The position numbers and the translations under genes are program-made. Positions 8,687-16,344 of a stretch of DNA of 64,000 nt are shown here, one piece after another. The notes under the pieces are model-generated. The model was not told where the DNA came from. It saw only the letters and a list, made by a program, of their open reading frames with translations, and did no database searches. Within the stretch, counting starts at the first letter, position 1, and each line of letters begins with the position of its first letter. The stretch comes from Desulfobacula sp. (GTDB lineage: Bacteria > Desulfobacterota > Desulfobacteria > Desulfobacterales > Desulfobacteraceae), in NCBI GenBank assembly GCA_023701135.1, contig JAMPXP010000004.1, positions 1 to 64,000 on the forward strand. The letters run 5' to 3'.

Positions 8687-10255
8687 TCAGGCAGACAGGG
8701 CCTTCTGGTCTTCCAACTGCTTTAATTCAAATCGCTTGACCTTGCCGGTGGCGGTTTTGGGCAGTTCATCCACAAAATAAACCCATCTGGGGAATTTATA
8801 ATGGGCCAATTCCTTTTTAACATAGGCCTTGATTTCCTTTTCAAGCAGGTCCGATGGTGAATATCCCCTGTTCAGGACCACATAGGCGCAGGGTTTGACC
8901 AGGTCTTCCTCGTCCCGGCCCGGCACCACGGCGCATTCCAGCACAGCCGCGTGTCCGATGAGGCAGGCCTCCACCTCAATGGGAGACACCCAGATCCCGC
9001 CCACCTTGAGCATATCGTTGGATCGTCCCACATAATAGAAAAATCCTTCCTCATCCATAAAGAATTTATCATCCGTATTAAACCATTCGCCGATCATGGA
9101 CTGTTTGGTTTTGGCATGCTTGTTCCAGTAACAGGCCGCGATGCTGTCCCCCTTGATCCAGACCGTGCCGATCTCGCCCCGGGGAACCTCATTCAATTTG
9201 TCATCCACGATTTTCGCCTCATAACCGGGCACCAGTTTGCCTGTGCTGCCGGGCCGGATATCCTCCTGGCGGTTGGAAATATAAATATGGACGATTTCCG
9301 TGGACCCAATGCCGTCCAGGATATCCAGGTCAAACCGTTTTTTCCACCGGTGGAAAATATCGGCGGGCAGGGCTTCCCCTGCCGATACGCAGAGCCGGAC
9401 CCCGTCCATCCGCCCTTCATCGGCCGCCAGCATGGCGCCGTAAAGGGTGGGCACACCGAAATACAGGGTGGGCCGGTGCAGGGCAACGGTCCTGTAAACC
9501 GATTCCGGAGTCGGCCGTTCCGGCATCAGCACGGCGGTGGCGCCGACGCTGAAGGGAAAATACATTCCGTTGCCCAGGCCGTAGGCAAAAAAGAGTTTGG
9601 CTGCGGAGAAGCAGACATCCTCCTCCCGGACCTTCAACACCTGTTTCCCATAGGTTTCCGCACTGAACAGCATGTCGTGCTGCAAATGGACCGTGCCCTT
9701 GGGCTTGCCCGTGGACCCGGAGCTGTAGAGCCAGAAACAGGAGTCATCGGGGCTGGTGGGGGCCGGTTCAAGGCTGTCGGACGCGGTCGCGGTAAAATCC
9801 GCATAGGTCCTGGTTTCCGGCCGGGTTCCGTTGACCAGGACGATCTGCTCCAGGAATTTCAATTCATCTTTGATCTCCTCAATATTGGCATACAGGCTGT
9901 CATCCACCACCAGGAGCCTGGCCCGGCTGTCGTTCAGAAAATACAGGTAGTCCTTGGGCCGCATGAGGGTGTTCAGACAGATGGGAACGGCCCCGGCCTT
10001 GACGGAGCCGAAGAACACCACGGGATAATATTCCATGTCCGGCATGAGCATGGCCACCCGGTCCTCCATCCTCACCCCGGAAGACAGCAGGGCATTGCCG
10101 AACCGGTTCACCTCCTTGGCCAGTTTTCCATAGGTCATGTTCCGGTCCTCGCACAGGACGGCGACCTTGTTTTCCCGTCCCTCCCGGATATGGCGGTCCA
10201 CAAAATAGTCGGCGGCGTTAAAATATTCTGCTTCCATAATATCAAATTGCATCAT
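8687..10255 (-). CDS. Benzoate-CoA ligase family protein (aryl-acid:CoA ligase, AMP-forming)
   Basis: 522 residues of the ANL superfamily. It activates a carboxylic acid with ATP and CoA through an acyl-AMP intermediate. Visible: the P-loop-like LYSSGSTGKPKGTVH at about 177-190, a DGIGSTEIVHIYIS segment, the hinge region TGKLVPGYEAKIVD, and the C-terminal catalytic Lys in LPKTATGKVKR. The central region (AAKLFFAYGLGNGMYFPF) is typical of benzoate and hydroxybenzoate ligases rather than acetate or long-chain enzymes. AGGAG lies just upstream of two adjacent ATGs. It is the third gene of a minus-strand operon after a sodium symporter, so it probably activates the aromatic acid that the symporter imports. 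The exact substrate is unknown. Confidence 0.85.
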   Translation of the reverse strand: MMQFDIMEAEYFNAADYFVDRHIREGRENKVAVLCEDRNMTYGKLAKEVNRFGNALLSSGVRMEDRVAMLMPDMEYYPVVFFGSVKAGAVPICLNTLMRPKDYLYFLNDSRARLLVVDDSLYANIEEIKDELKFLEQIVLVNGTRPETRTYADFTATASDSLEPAPTSPDDSCFWLYSSGSTGKPKGTVHLQHDMLFSAETYGKQVLKVREEDVCFSAAKLFFAYGLGNGMYFPFSVGATAVLMPERPTPESVYRTVALHRPTLYFGVPTLYGAMLAADEGRMDGVRLCVSAGEALPADIFHRWKKRFDLDILDGIGSTEIVHIYISNRQEDIRPGSTGKLVPGYEAKIVDDKLNEVPRGEIGTVWIKGDSIAACYWNKHAKTKQSMIGEWFNTDDKFFMDEEGFFYYVGRSNDMLKVGGIWVSPIEVEACLIGHAAVLECAVVPGRDEEDLVKPCAYVVLNRGYSPSDLLEKEIKAYVKKELAHYKFPRWVYFVDELPKTATGKVKRFELKQLEDQKALSA

Positions 10256-10274
10256 TCATCTCCTGTTGATGGTT

Positions 10275-11768
10275 TTATTTGCTGAGAACCGGGTGAAAAA
10301 AGAACCCGAGACTCTTTTCTTCGGTTTTGCCGGGTGAGGTCAGGAATGACCCCACAAAAAACACGAGCCCGGCAAGGATAAACGAGGCCAGGAATCCGTT
10401 CAACTGAAACAGGGATGCCTGGGGAAAAAGGACCATATTTTTACCGCCTGCGACAAAGAAGGCGATATTCATGGAAACCCCCACCACCGTGGATAAAATA
10501 GCCCCGACGGCCGTGGCCCGTTTCCAGTAATAAGCCCCCCATAGGGCGAAAAATGTCACGGCAACGGTTCCAAAGGCAATGACGGAAAGTTCCGCCACAG
10601 GGGTCTTGGGATCCCAGGCAATGACCACGCAGACCGCCATGATCAGGGCCACCCAGATCCGGGCCAGAAAAATCAGATCCATGGGTTTGGTTTGGGGCCT
10701 CAGGGTTTTGATGATATCCACGGAAATATTGGTGGCGTTTCCGAAAACGAGACCGTTGACCGTGGACATGGCGGCGGTAAACCCGCCGGATACGGCCAGG
10801 GCCGCCAGCCAGTCCGGCATGGTGGCCGAAGCCACAAGCCCGAATATTTTATCCGCCTCCACCCCTTTCAGTCCGGGAACAATGAGGGTACCGGCAATGC
10901 CGATGATGGTGGGCAGGGTAATGACCACCAGGCAGATTCCGCCAAAGGAAAGGAACATGGCTTTCAGCCCGCGCACGGACCGGCTGGCATAGGCATGCAT
11001 ATAAGGCTGGGGAAAGCAGACACACCCGAGGCACATGGCCGAGGCCATGCCGAAAATCATGGGATAACTCCAGACCTTACCTCCTGACCAGCCGAGCTGG
11101 AACAGGTTGGGATGCTTTACCAGGACCTGGTCCATGGTGGCGGCAAAGCCGCCGTTCTTCATCATGACGAAAAAGAAGAGGACAAAGACCATGATGGAAA
11201 AAAAGACCCCCTGGGCTGCATTGACCCAGGCCGCCCCTTTCATCCCGCCCATCATCAGGTATAAGGCAATGAATAAGGGAACGAAAAACAGGCCCACATG
11301 ATAGGAAATCAAACCTTCGGTCATGGTTTCCAGCATGACCCCGATCCCCTGGATCTGGGCCACCAGATAGGGGATGGAGGAAACCAGGACCACCAGGACC
11401 AGGATGATTTTCATGGGGGTACCATAACGCTCGCCAAAAGGCGCACCCATGGACATCCATTTTCTGGCCCGACCCAGGAGAAAGGTCTTTTTGTGCATAT
11501 AATACCATAAAAACCCCAGGGGCACCAGGTTGGCCGTCAGCACATAGAGGCTGCCAAAGCCCAGGCGGTATCCGAACCCGGCCATGCCGAACATGGAAAA
11601 AGCGCTCAGGAAAGAGGCCAGGAGGCTGAAGATCAAAATAAAATAGCCGAGGCTGGAACCGGCCGTAAAATAATCATCCGCATTTTTTGTAAATCCCTTG
11701 CTAAAGGCCAGATAACTGATAAAAACCGATACCAGGCAGATCCCGGTAATAATGACGGCAGCCAGCAT
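10275..11768 (-). CDS. Sodium:solute symporter (SSS family)
   Basis: 497 residues with about 13 hydrophobic helices and a sodium/pantothenate-type symporter layout (DYFTAGSSLGYFILIFSLLA near the start, GGFTAAMSTVNGLVFGNATN in the core). It sits in the inner membrane and takes up a solute with Na+. AAGGAGGTGAATTAAT precedes the ATG, and the same bases contain the stop of the upstream 96-residue gene, so the two are coupled. The adjacent aryl-CoA ligase suggests an aromatic or other carboxylic acid as the solute; this is inference. Confidence 0.88.
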   Translation of the reverse strand: MLAAVIITGICLVSVFISYLAFSKGFTKNADDYFTAGSSLGYFILIFSLLASFLSAFSMFGMAGFGYRLGFGSLYVLTANLVPLGFLWYYMHKKTFLLGRARKWMSMGAPFGERYGTPMKIILVLVVLVSSIPYLVAQIQGIGVMLETMTEGLISYHVGLFFVPLFIALYLMMGGMKGAAWVNAAQGVFFSIMVFVLFFFVMMKNGGFAATMDQVLVKHPNLFQLGWSGGKVWSYPMIFGMASAMCLGCVCFPQPYMHAYASRSVRGLKAMFLSFGGICLVVITLPTIIGIAGTLIVPGLKGVEADKIFGLVASATMPDWLAALAVSGGFTAAMSTVNGLVFGNATNISVDIIKTLRPQTKPMDLIFLARIWVALIMAVCVVIAWDPKTPVAELSVIAFGTVAVTFFALWGAYYWKRATAVGAILSTVVGVSMNIAFFVAGGKNMVLFPQASLFQLNGFLASFILAGLVFFVGSFLTSPGKTEEKSLGFFFHPVLSK

Positions 11769-11769
11769 A

Positions 11770-12060
11770 TTAATTCACCTCCTTGATGGTTTCCTGCTCA
11801 ATTGTTTTTAAAAGTTCATTCATAATGGGTTCAAGGTCTTCATCATACAGCGCCAGGTCTGAAAAAAACAGAAACCCCCATTCAATTACGAAGAGAACAG
11901 CCCCTATCAGCAACAGGATAAAGGCCCAGGAGGGCATACTCATGATCAACCCGACTTCCCCATAGCTTCCATACCCGACAGGGGACCAGCACAACACAGT
12001 GAGAACCAGAAACACGAATAAAAACACCGCATTTTTCCTTTTGCTTGCATTCGACGCCAT
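11770..12060 (-). CDS. Small two-helix membrane protein, probable symporter subunit
   Basis: 96 residues with two hydrophobic segments (VFLFVFLVLTVLCWSPVGYG and WAFILLLIGAVLFVIEWGFLFF) and an acidic C-terminal tail. Short two-helix proteins commonly precede SSS symporters as small subunits. This one does not match the DUF4212 type as I know it, so I leave the family open. It is the first gene after the sigma-54 promoter. AAGGAGAAAG lies upstream of the ATG. Confidence 0.75.
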   Translation of the reverse strand: MASNASKRKNAVFLFVFLVLTVLCWSPVGYGSYGEVGLIMSMPSWAFILLLIGAVLFVIEWGFLFFSDLALYDEDLEPIMNELLKTIEQETIKEVN

Positions 12061-12145
12061 TCACTTTCTCCTTTTGTGTTAAAGAACCAAATTTACCGAC
12101 ACCCATGAAGCTTCTCTGGGCTTCCTTTTCCTGGGCTTCTTATAG

Positions 12146-12161
12146 AGCAATTCCCGTGCCG
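12146..12161 (-). promoter_or_regulatory. Sigma-54 (-24/-12) promoter for the symporter/aryl-CoA ligase operon
   Basis: On the minus strand the sequence reads CGGCACGGGAATTGCT. It matches TGGCACG-N4-TTGC(A/T) at every position but the first, with the required GG and GC dinucleotides at correct spacing. It lies about 85 bases upstream of the first start codon of the operon. An NtrC-type sigma-54 activator gene ends just upstream, which fits. Confidence 0.8.
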
Positions 12162-12225
12162 GGCGTCAAACAAGGTAAAATAACAGGGAGGGCTTAGGCG
12201 AATGCTGATGTTGAGATTTGAAAGA

Positions 12226-12266
12226 AAACAAAAAGAAAACAAACCGCCTGAAAGAATCTTTCAGGC
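12226..12266 (-). terminator. Intrinsic terminator after the histidine kinase/NtrC operon
   Basis: On the minus strand, GCCTGAAAGA pairs with TCTTTCAGGC across one base (12246-12266), followed by GG and a T-rich run. It begins 15 bases past the regulator stop codon. The perfect palindrome could also serve as an activator site upstream of the sigma-54 promoter. Confidence 0.7.
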
Positions 12267-12280
12267 ATGAAAAGATCCTT

Positions 12281-13630
12281 TCATTTTTCAGGCGGGGAAA
12301 GGTGATATTTCAGAATTTTTTTTCTCAGGGTGGGCAGGGAGATTTTTAAAATTTCCGCCGCCCTTGTCCGATTCCATTTCACCGATTCAAGAATATTGAA
12401 AATATGCCGGGTTTCAACCCCGGCAAGGGATCTGTCCTGGACAAGACCTTCGGTTTCAACCGGGTAAAGGGACAAGATGGATTCCAGGGTATCCAGATGA
12501 ATCATACTCCCCCGGGACCGGACGGCGGCGGCCACGATGATATTTTCCAGTTCCCTGACATTTCCTGTCCAGGGGTGGCGTTTGAGTCTTTCCAGGGCGC
12601 CCTCCTGGAGGGTCATCTGTTTAACCCCGAGATCATGGGCTGCCTTCCGGATAAAATGGGCGGTGAGATCATCAATGTCGGAGAGGCGCTGCCGCAGGGG
12701 CGGCATAAGGATAGTAACCACCTTGAGGCGGTAATACAGATCCGATCTAAAGGTTTTTTCCCTGACCATTTTGGCCAGATCCCGGTTGGTGGCGGCAATG
12801 ACCCGGCACCGGGACTGCTGAAGGGTTTCTCCACCCACCCGCATATACTGTTTCCGTTCCAGAAATCCCAGGAGTTTTCCCTGGAGATTCAGGGGCAATT
12901 CCCCGATCTCATCCAGAAAAAGGGTCCCGTCCCCGGCCAGTTCGATCTTGCCCGGCCGTGAACTGACGGCTCCGGTAAAGGCCCCCTTGGCATGGCCGAA
13001 CAGTTCGCTTTCAAGAAGGGTGTCCACCACGGCTGAACAATCAAAGGTGACAAAGGGTTTTTTACAGAAGGGGCTGCTCAGGTGGATGCGCCTTGCCGCC
13101 AGTTCCTTTCCGGTTCCGGTCTCGCCGGTAATCAATACGGCGGCCCTGTTCTGACAGACCATGCCGATCATTTTATAGATGTCTTTCATGGCCCGGCTTT
13201 TGCCCACAATCCCGCTGTCTGCAGGGGAAGGCCGGCCATGGTCCTTTTCCATGGCCCTGAAATCCTCATGAAAGCTTTCCACCGCGTCTGCCGTGGTTTT
13301 TTCAAGTTCATCCGCATCCAGGGGTTTATGAATATAATCATAGGCCCCTCTTTTCATGGCTTCAATGGTGGTTTCCATGTCCTGGAAGGCCGTGATCATG
13401 ATGATTTTGCTCAGGGGGTGAACCGACCGCATCTCGGCCAGGGCGTCCAGTCCGCTGCCGTCGGGAAGCCGGATATCCAGGATCACCACACAAGGCTTTA
13501 GTGATTCAAAAGCCGTGAGGGAGGCGGCGACGGTGCCGGCCGTGTGAACCCTGTGTCCTTTTTCCGACAGGAACATGGAAATGGACTCCCGGATGGCCTG
13601 TTCGTCATCCACCACCAGAATATCACCCAT
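12281..13630 (-). CDS. NtrC-family sigma-54-dependent response regulator
   Basis: 449 residues from the ATG at 13630, chosen because GGGAG lies 6 bases upstream and the reading begins MGDILVVDDE; a longer frame start exists at 13660. Receiver domain, about residues 1-115, with Asp52 in VVILDIRLP. AAA+ domain with Walker A GETGTGKE, the sigma-54 contact loop GAFTGA, and FLDEIGELP. C-terminal Fis-type helix-turn-helix (WNRTRAAEILKISLPTLRKK). It overlaps the upstream kinase gene by 8 bases and should be its cognate regulator. The sigma-54 promoter immediately downstream is the obvious candidate target. Confidence 0.93.
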   Translation of the reverse strand: MGDILVVDDEQAIRESISMFLSEKGHRVHTAGTVAASLTAFESLKPCVVILDIRLPDGSGLDALAEMRSVHPLSKIIMITAFQDMETTIEAMKRGAYDYIHKPLDADELEKTTADAVESFHEDFRAMEKDHGRPSPADSGIVGKSRAMKDIYKMIGMVCQNRAAVLITGETGTGKELAARRIHLSSPFCKKPFVTFDCSAVVDTLLESELFGHAKGAFTGAVSSRPGKIELAGDGTLFLDEIGELPLNLQGKLLGFLERKQYMRVGGETLQQSRCRVIAATNRDLAKMVREKTFRSDLYYRLKVVTILMPPLRQRLSDIDDLTAHFIRKAAHDLGVKQMTLQEGALERLKRHPWTGNVRELENIIVAAAVRSRGSMIHLDTLESILSLYPVETEGLVQDRSLAGVETRHIFNILESVKWNRTRAAEILKISLPTLRKKILKYHLSPPEK

Positions 13631-15170
13631 TGGATTCTCCCAGGGGCAAAAACACTTCAAAGGCTGCGCCTTTGTTTTTTGAATCCGCCACCCTTACGCT
13701 TCCACCGTGGGCCGTGGCGATCTGCTTCACATTGGAAAGCCCGAGGCCGGTGCCCGTTGTCTTGGTGGTATAAAAGGGTTCAAAAATCTGGGGCAGCAAT
13801 TCCTTTGAAATGCCTTTACCGTCATCCTCAACCCGGATCACGGCATATCTTCCCCCTTTCTGGCTTCTTTTTTTTGTTGAGATCCGGATATGGCCTTCGT
13901 CGTCAATGGAATCCAGGGCGTTCAGCAAAAGATTGATGACCACCTGTTCTATCTTTCCCTTGTCTGCCGGGAAACAGGGCAGGGTCTTATCCACATCAAT
14001 ATCGCATTGAATCTGCCGCTTGTTGAATTTAACTTCCAGAAGTTCGGCGCAGGAATAGATGATCTCGTTGAGGTCAATTCCGGAAAGCTGCAAAGACACC
14101 GGTTTTGCAAAATCCAGAAGTTCCTGGAGGATACCTTCCAGGCGTTTGATTTCCCTTTCCGAAATATCCAGGCGTTTTTTGTCGTTGCCCTGAAACCGGT
14201 TGTTCTTGCCCAGGATCTGGAGGTTCATTTTAACCGAAGACAGGGGGTTCCGGATCTCATGGGAAAGGGAGGCGGTCAATTTCCCGATATAGGCCATGCG
14301 CTCGATTTCCCGGCTCTTTTTTTCCATTTCCACCCGTTTGGTGATATCTCTGACAATACACAGATTATTCTCCCGGCCTTCAAACCGGGAGGGCCGGAAA
14401 TTAATCTCCGTGGGCAGGCGCTCTCCGGTCCGGGTCAACCGCAGATATTCAAAGGCTTCGGGCTCGGTTTCCTTTTCAATGGCCCGGGTGATGATGTTTC
14501 TGACCTTTTCCCTGTCTTCCTCAGCCACAAAAAACAAAAAAGAATTTGTGGGAACCTTTTCCAGATACCCGTGCATCCTGCAGAAGGCCGGGTTGATAAA
14601 AGAAATCTTATCCTGATACAAGACCAGATATCCGTCGCTGATGTCTTCCACCAGGGTCTTGTATTTGAGTTCCGATTCCTTGAGTTCCGCCGTTCTTTTC
14701 GCTACATCCTTTTCAAGCCGGCCTGCATATTCTTTCAGATATTGTTCATGCATTTGCTGGAAATGATAGCTGAACCGGTGAATGGTATAGGCCAGGCAGG
14801 TATTGAGGGCCTCGATATTCCTGCAAAGAAAATCTTTTGGTGATTCTCTCACCAGAATGGGGATGATGATCTGACGGTAAAGCTCAAAAGCCTTCTGGAC
14901 ATCCTGCAGGGCAAACCCTTCTTTGAGCCTTATCCTTGTTATTTCATTGATAAATTCATTAATGGGGGTATAGTCATTGGCGGCAATCATACGGCAAAAG
15001 GAGTCACAGGCCTCACCCGTGGTCATGGCCAGTTCTTCCGGTGGCCTGCGGGCATATTGCTCGGACACCTCCACCTTCAGCCTGTCCCGCCACTCGGAAA
15101 CGATCCCTTCCCGATGCCGGGCCAGGAAGGATTCCCAGTTAAAATTCGCCTCGGCCATGGCTGCAATCAA
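13623..15170 (-). CDS. PAS sensor histidine kinase, cognate to the NtrC-type regulator
   Basis: 515 residues with no transmembrane helix, so it is cytoplasmic. The N-terminal ~150 residues are helical and resemble RsbR/RsbT-co-antagonist N-terminal domains (EEFINEITRIRLKEGFALQDVQKAFELYR-like pattern). A short coiled segment leads to a PAS domain (YLVLYQDKISFINPAFCRMHGY). HisKA carries the His in SLSHEIRNPLSSVK, and HATPase has EDDGKGISKELLPQIF and GTGLGLSNVKQIA. The start overlaps the stop of the DJ-1 gene by 4 bases. It likely senses a cytoplasmic cue and phosphorylates the sigma-54 regulator. Confidence 0.9.
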   Translation of the reverse strand: MIAAMAEANFNWESFLARHREGIVSEWRDRLKVEVSEQYARRPPEELAMTTGEACDSFCRMIAANDYTPINEFINEITRIRLKEGFALQDVQKAFELYRQIIIPILVRESPKDFLCRNIEALNTCLAYTIHRFSYHFQQMHEQYLKEYAGRLEKDVAKRTAELKESELKYKTLVEDISDGYLVLYQDKISFINPAFCRMHGYLEKVPTNSFLFFVAEEDREKVRNIITRAIEKETEPEAFEYLRLTRTGERLPTEINFRPSRFEGRENNLCIVRDITKRVEMEKKSREIERMAYIGKLTASLSHEIRNPLSSVKMNLQILGKNNRFQGNDKKRLDISEREIKRLEGILQELLDFAKPVSLQLSGIDLNEIIYSCAELLEVKFNKRQIQCDIDVDKTLPCFPADKGKIEQVVINLLLNALDSIDDEGHIRISTKKRSQKGGRYAVIRVEDDGKGISKELLPQIFEPFYTTKTTGTGLGLSNVKQIATAHGGSVRVADSKNKGAAFEVFLPLGESNG

Positions 15171-15724
15171 CCCTGTGGCAGCGCAAGTCCCTGCATGACG
15201 TCTTGTTTCTTTTGTTCAGAATACAGAAGGGCCACCAGGCTTAAGGCGAATTCGCAGGCTGCACCGGCTCCCCGGCCGGTAATGCAGTTTTTGTCCACAA
15301 CCACGGGGGATGAAAGAACATTTCCCTGGTCTATCCGGTCCGCAAATCCGGGGTGGCAGGTGACCTTGCCCGGCGTAACCAGGCCGTAAGGATGAAGAAC
15401 CACTGCCGGCGAAGCACAGATGGCGGCATAATATTTTTTCTCTCGGGCCTGGCGTTTCAAAAGCATCTCAAGATCCTTGGAGGCCCTGAGGTTGTCCGCT
15501 CCCGGTATCCCGCCGGGCAGGACAATCAGATCAAAATCTTCATTCACACAATCTTTGATGAGCCGGTCCGCTTTAAATTCAAGACCCCGGGAGGCCTTGA
15601 TGGTCAATGTGTCCACCGATGCGATGATGACTTCGGCCCCGGCCCTTCGCAGAACATCAATGATGGTAACGGCTTCCATTTCCTCGGTGCCCTGGGCCAC
15701 GGGCACCAGAACTTTTTTTGTCAT
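15167..15724 (-). CDS. DJ-1/PfpI family protein
   Basis: 185 residues. DJ-1-type class I glutamine-amidotransferase-like fold, reported in this family as deglycase, glyoxalase or chaperone activities. The nucleophile Cys is in YAAICASPAVVL at about residue 106, with an acidic partner in AQGTEEMEAV near residue 15. Length is typical for bacterial DJ-1/ThiJ (YajL-like). AGAGGGGTG precedes the ATG. It is the first gene of the operon with the kinase and sigma-54 regulator, linked by an ATGA overlap; the functional connection is unclear. Confidence 0.9.
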   Translation of the reverse strand: MTKKVLVPVAQGTEEMEAVTIIDVLRRAGAEVIIASVDTLTIKASRGLEFKADRLIKDCVNEDFDLIVLPGGIPGADNLRASKDLEMLLKRQAREKKYYAAICASPAVVLHPYGLVTPGKVTCHPGFADRIDQGNVLSSPVVVDKNCITGRGAGAACEFALSLVALLYSEQKKQDVMQGLALPQG

Positions 15725-15900
15725 GGTTCACCCCTCTTGGTTACATATTTGCCTGAGACTACAACAGATCAGCCGGACTGGCAAATTAATTTTCACATAT
15801 TCTGATTCGCCCATACCGGCCGGGTCCTGATATAAATATGTAAAAAAAACAGCCAATGTGCTACCGTCCTGAAATCAATTCAACATGGAGGATGCCGTCA

Positions 15901-16344
15901 ATGAAACTGATATTGGTGTTAACCGCCCTTATGGCCGGAATGCTGGCCCCTCTTCAGGCCGGTCTGAACGGAAAAATGGGGCGGGCCGTTGGAGATCCTG
16001 TGTATGCGGCCCTGATCTCCTTTATCGTGGGAACCCTGGGCCTGTTTTTTTATGCCCTGGCCAGCCGGGTAAATTTTGCTGCCATCCGGGGAGCGTCCAC
16101 CATAAATTGGGCCGTATGGGGGGCCGGGCTCCTGGGCGCTTTTTATGTGACGGCCGTCATCATTATAACGCCCCGGCTCGGGGCCGCCCTCACCTTTGGC
16201 CTGGTGGTGGCGGGCCAGCTCATCATGGCGGTCTTTTTGGATCATTACGGCCTTTTGGGTGTCCAGGTGCAATCCTTTAACTGGCATCGCCTGGCCGGAA
16301 TCGCACTGATCACGGCCGGGGTGATCCTGTTCAGGAGATATTAA
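15901..16344 (+). CDS. DMT-type small membrane transporter (DUF606/YdcZ family)
   Basis: 147 residues from the ATG at 15901, picked because GGAGG lies 9 bases upstream; a frame start 45 bases earlier adds only hydrophilic residues. Four to five hydrophobic helices cover almost the whole protein (LILVLTALMAGMLAPLQAG, ISFIVGTLGLFFYALA, GLLGAFYVTAVIIITPRLG). It resembles one half of a drug/metabolite transporter. The substrate is unknown. It stands alone, converging on the Bat operon with its stop overlapping the end of the batD-like gene. Confidence 0.8.
   Translation: MKLILVLTALMAGMLAPLQAGLNGKMGRAVGDPVYAALISFIVGTLGLFFYALASRVNFAAIRGASTINWAVWGAGLLGAFYVTAVIIITPRLGAALTFGLVVAGQLIMAVFLDHYGLLGVQVQSFNWHRLAGIALITAGVILFRRY

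Noticed and set aside
8951-10285. 444-codon open frame on the plus strand
   Set aside because: Lies entirely antisense to the benzoate-CoA ligase gene, with Gly/His-rich composition and no domain; a shadow of a GC-rich gene.
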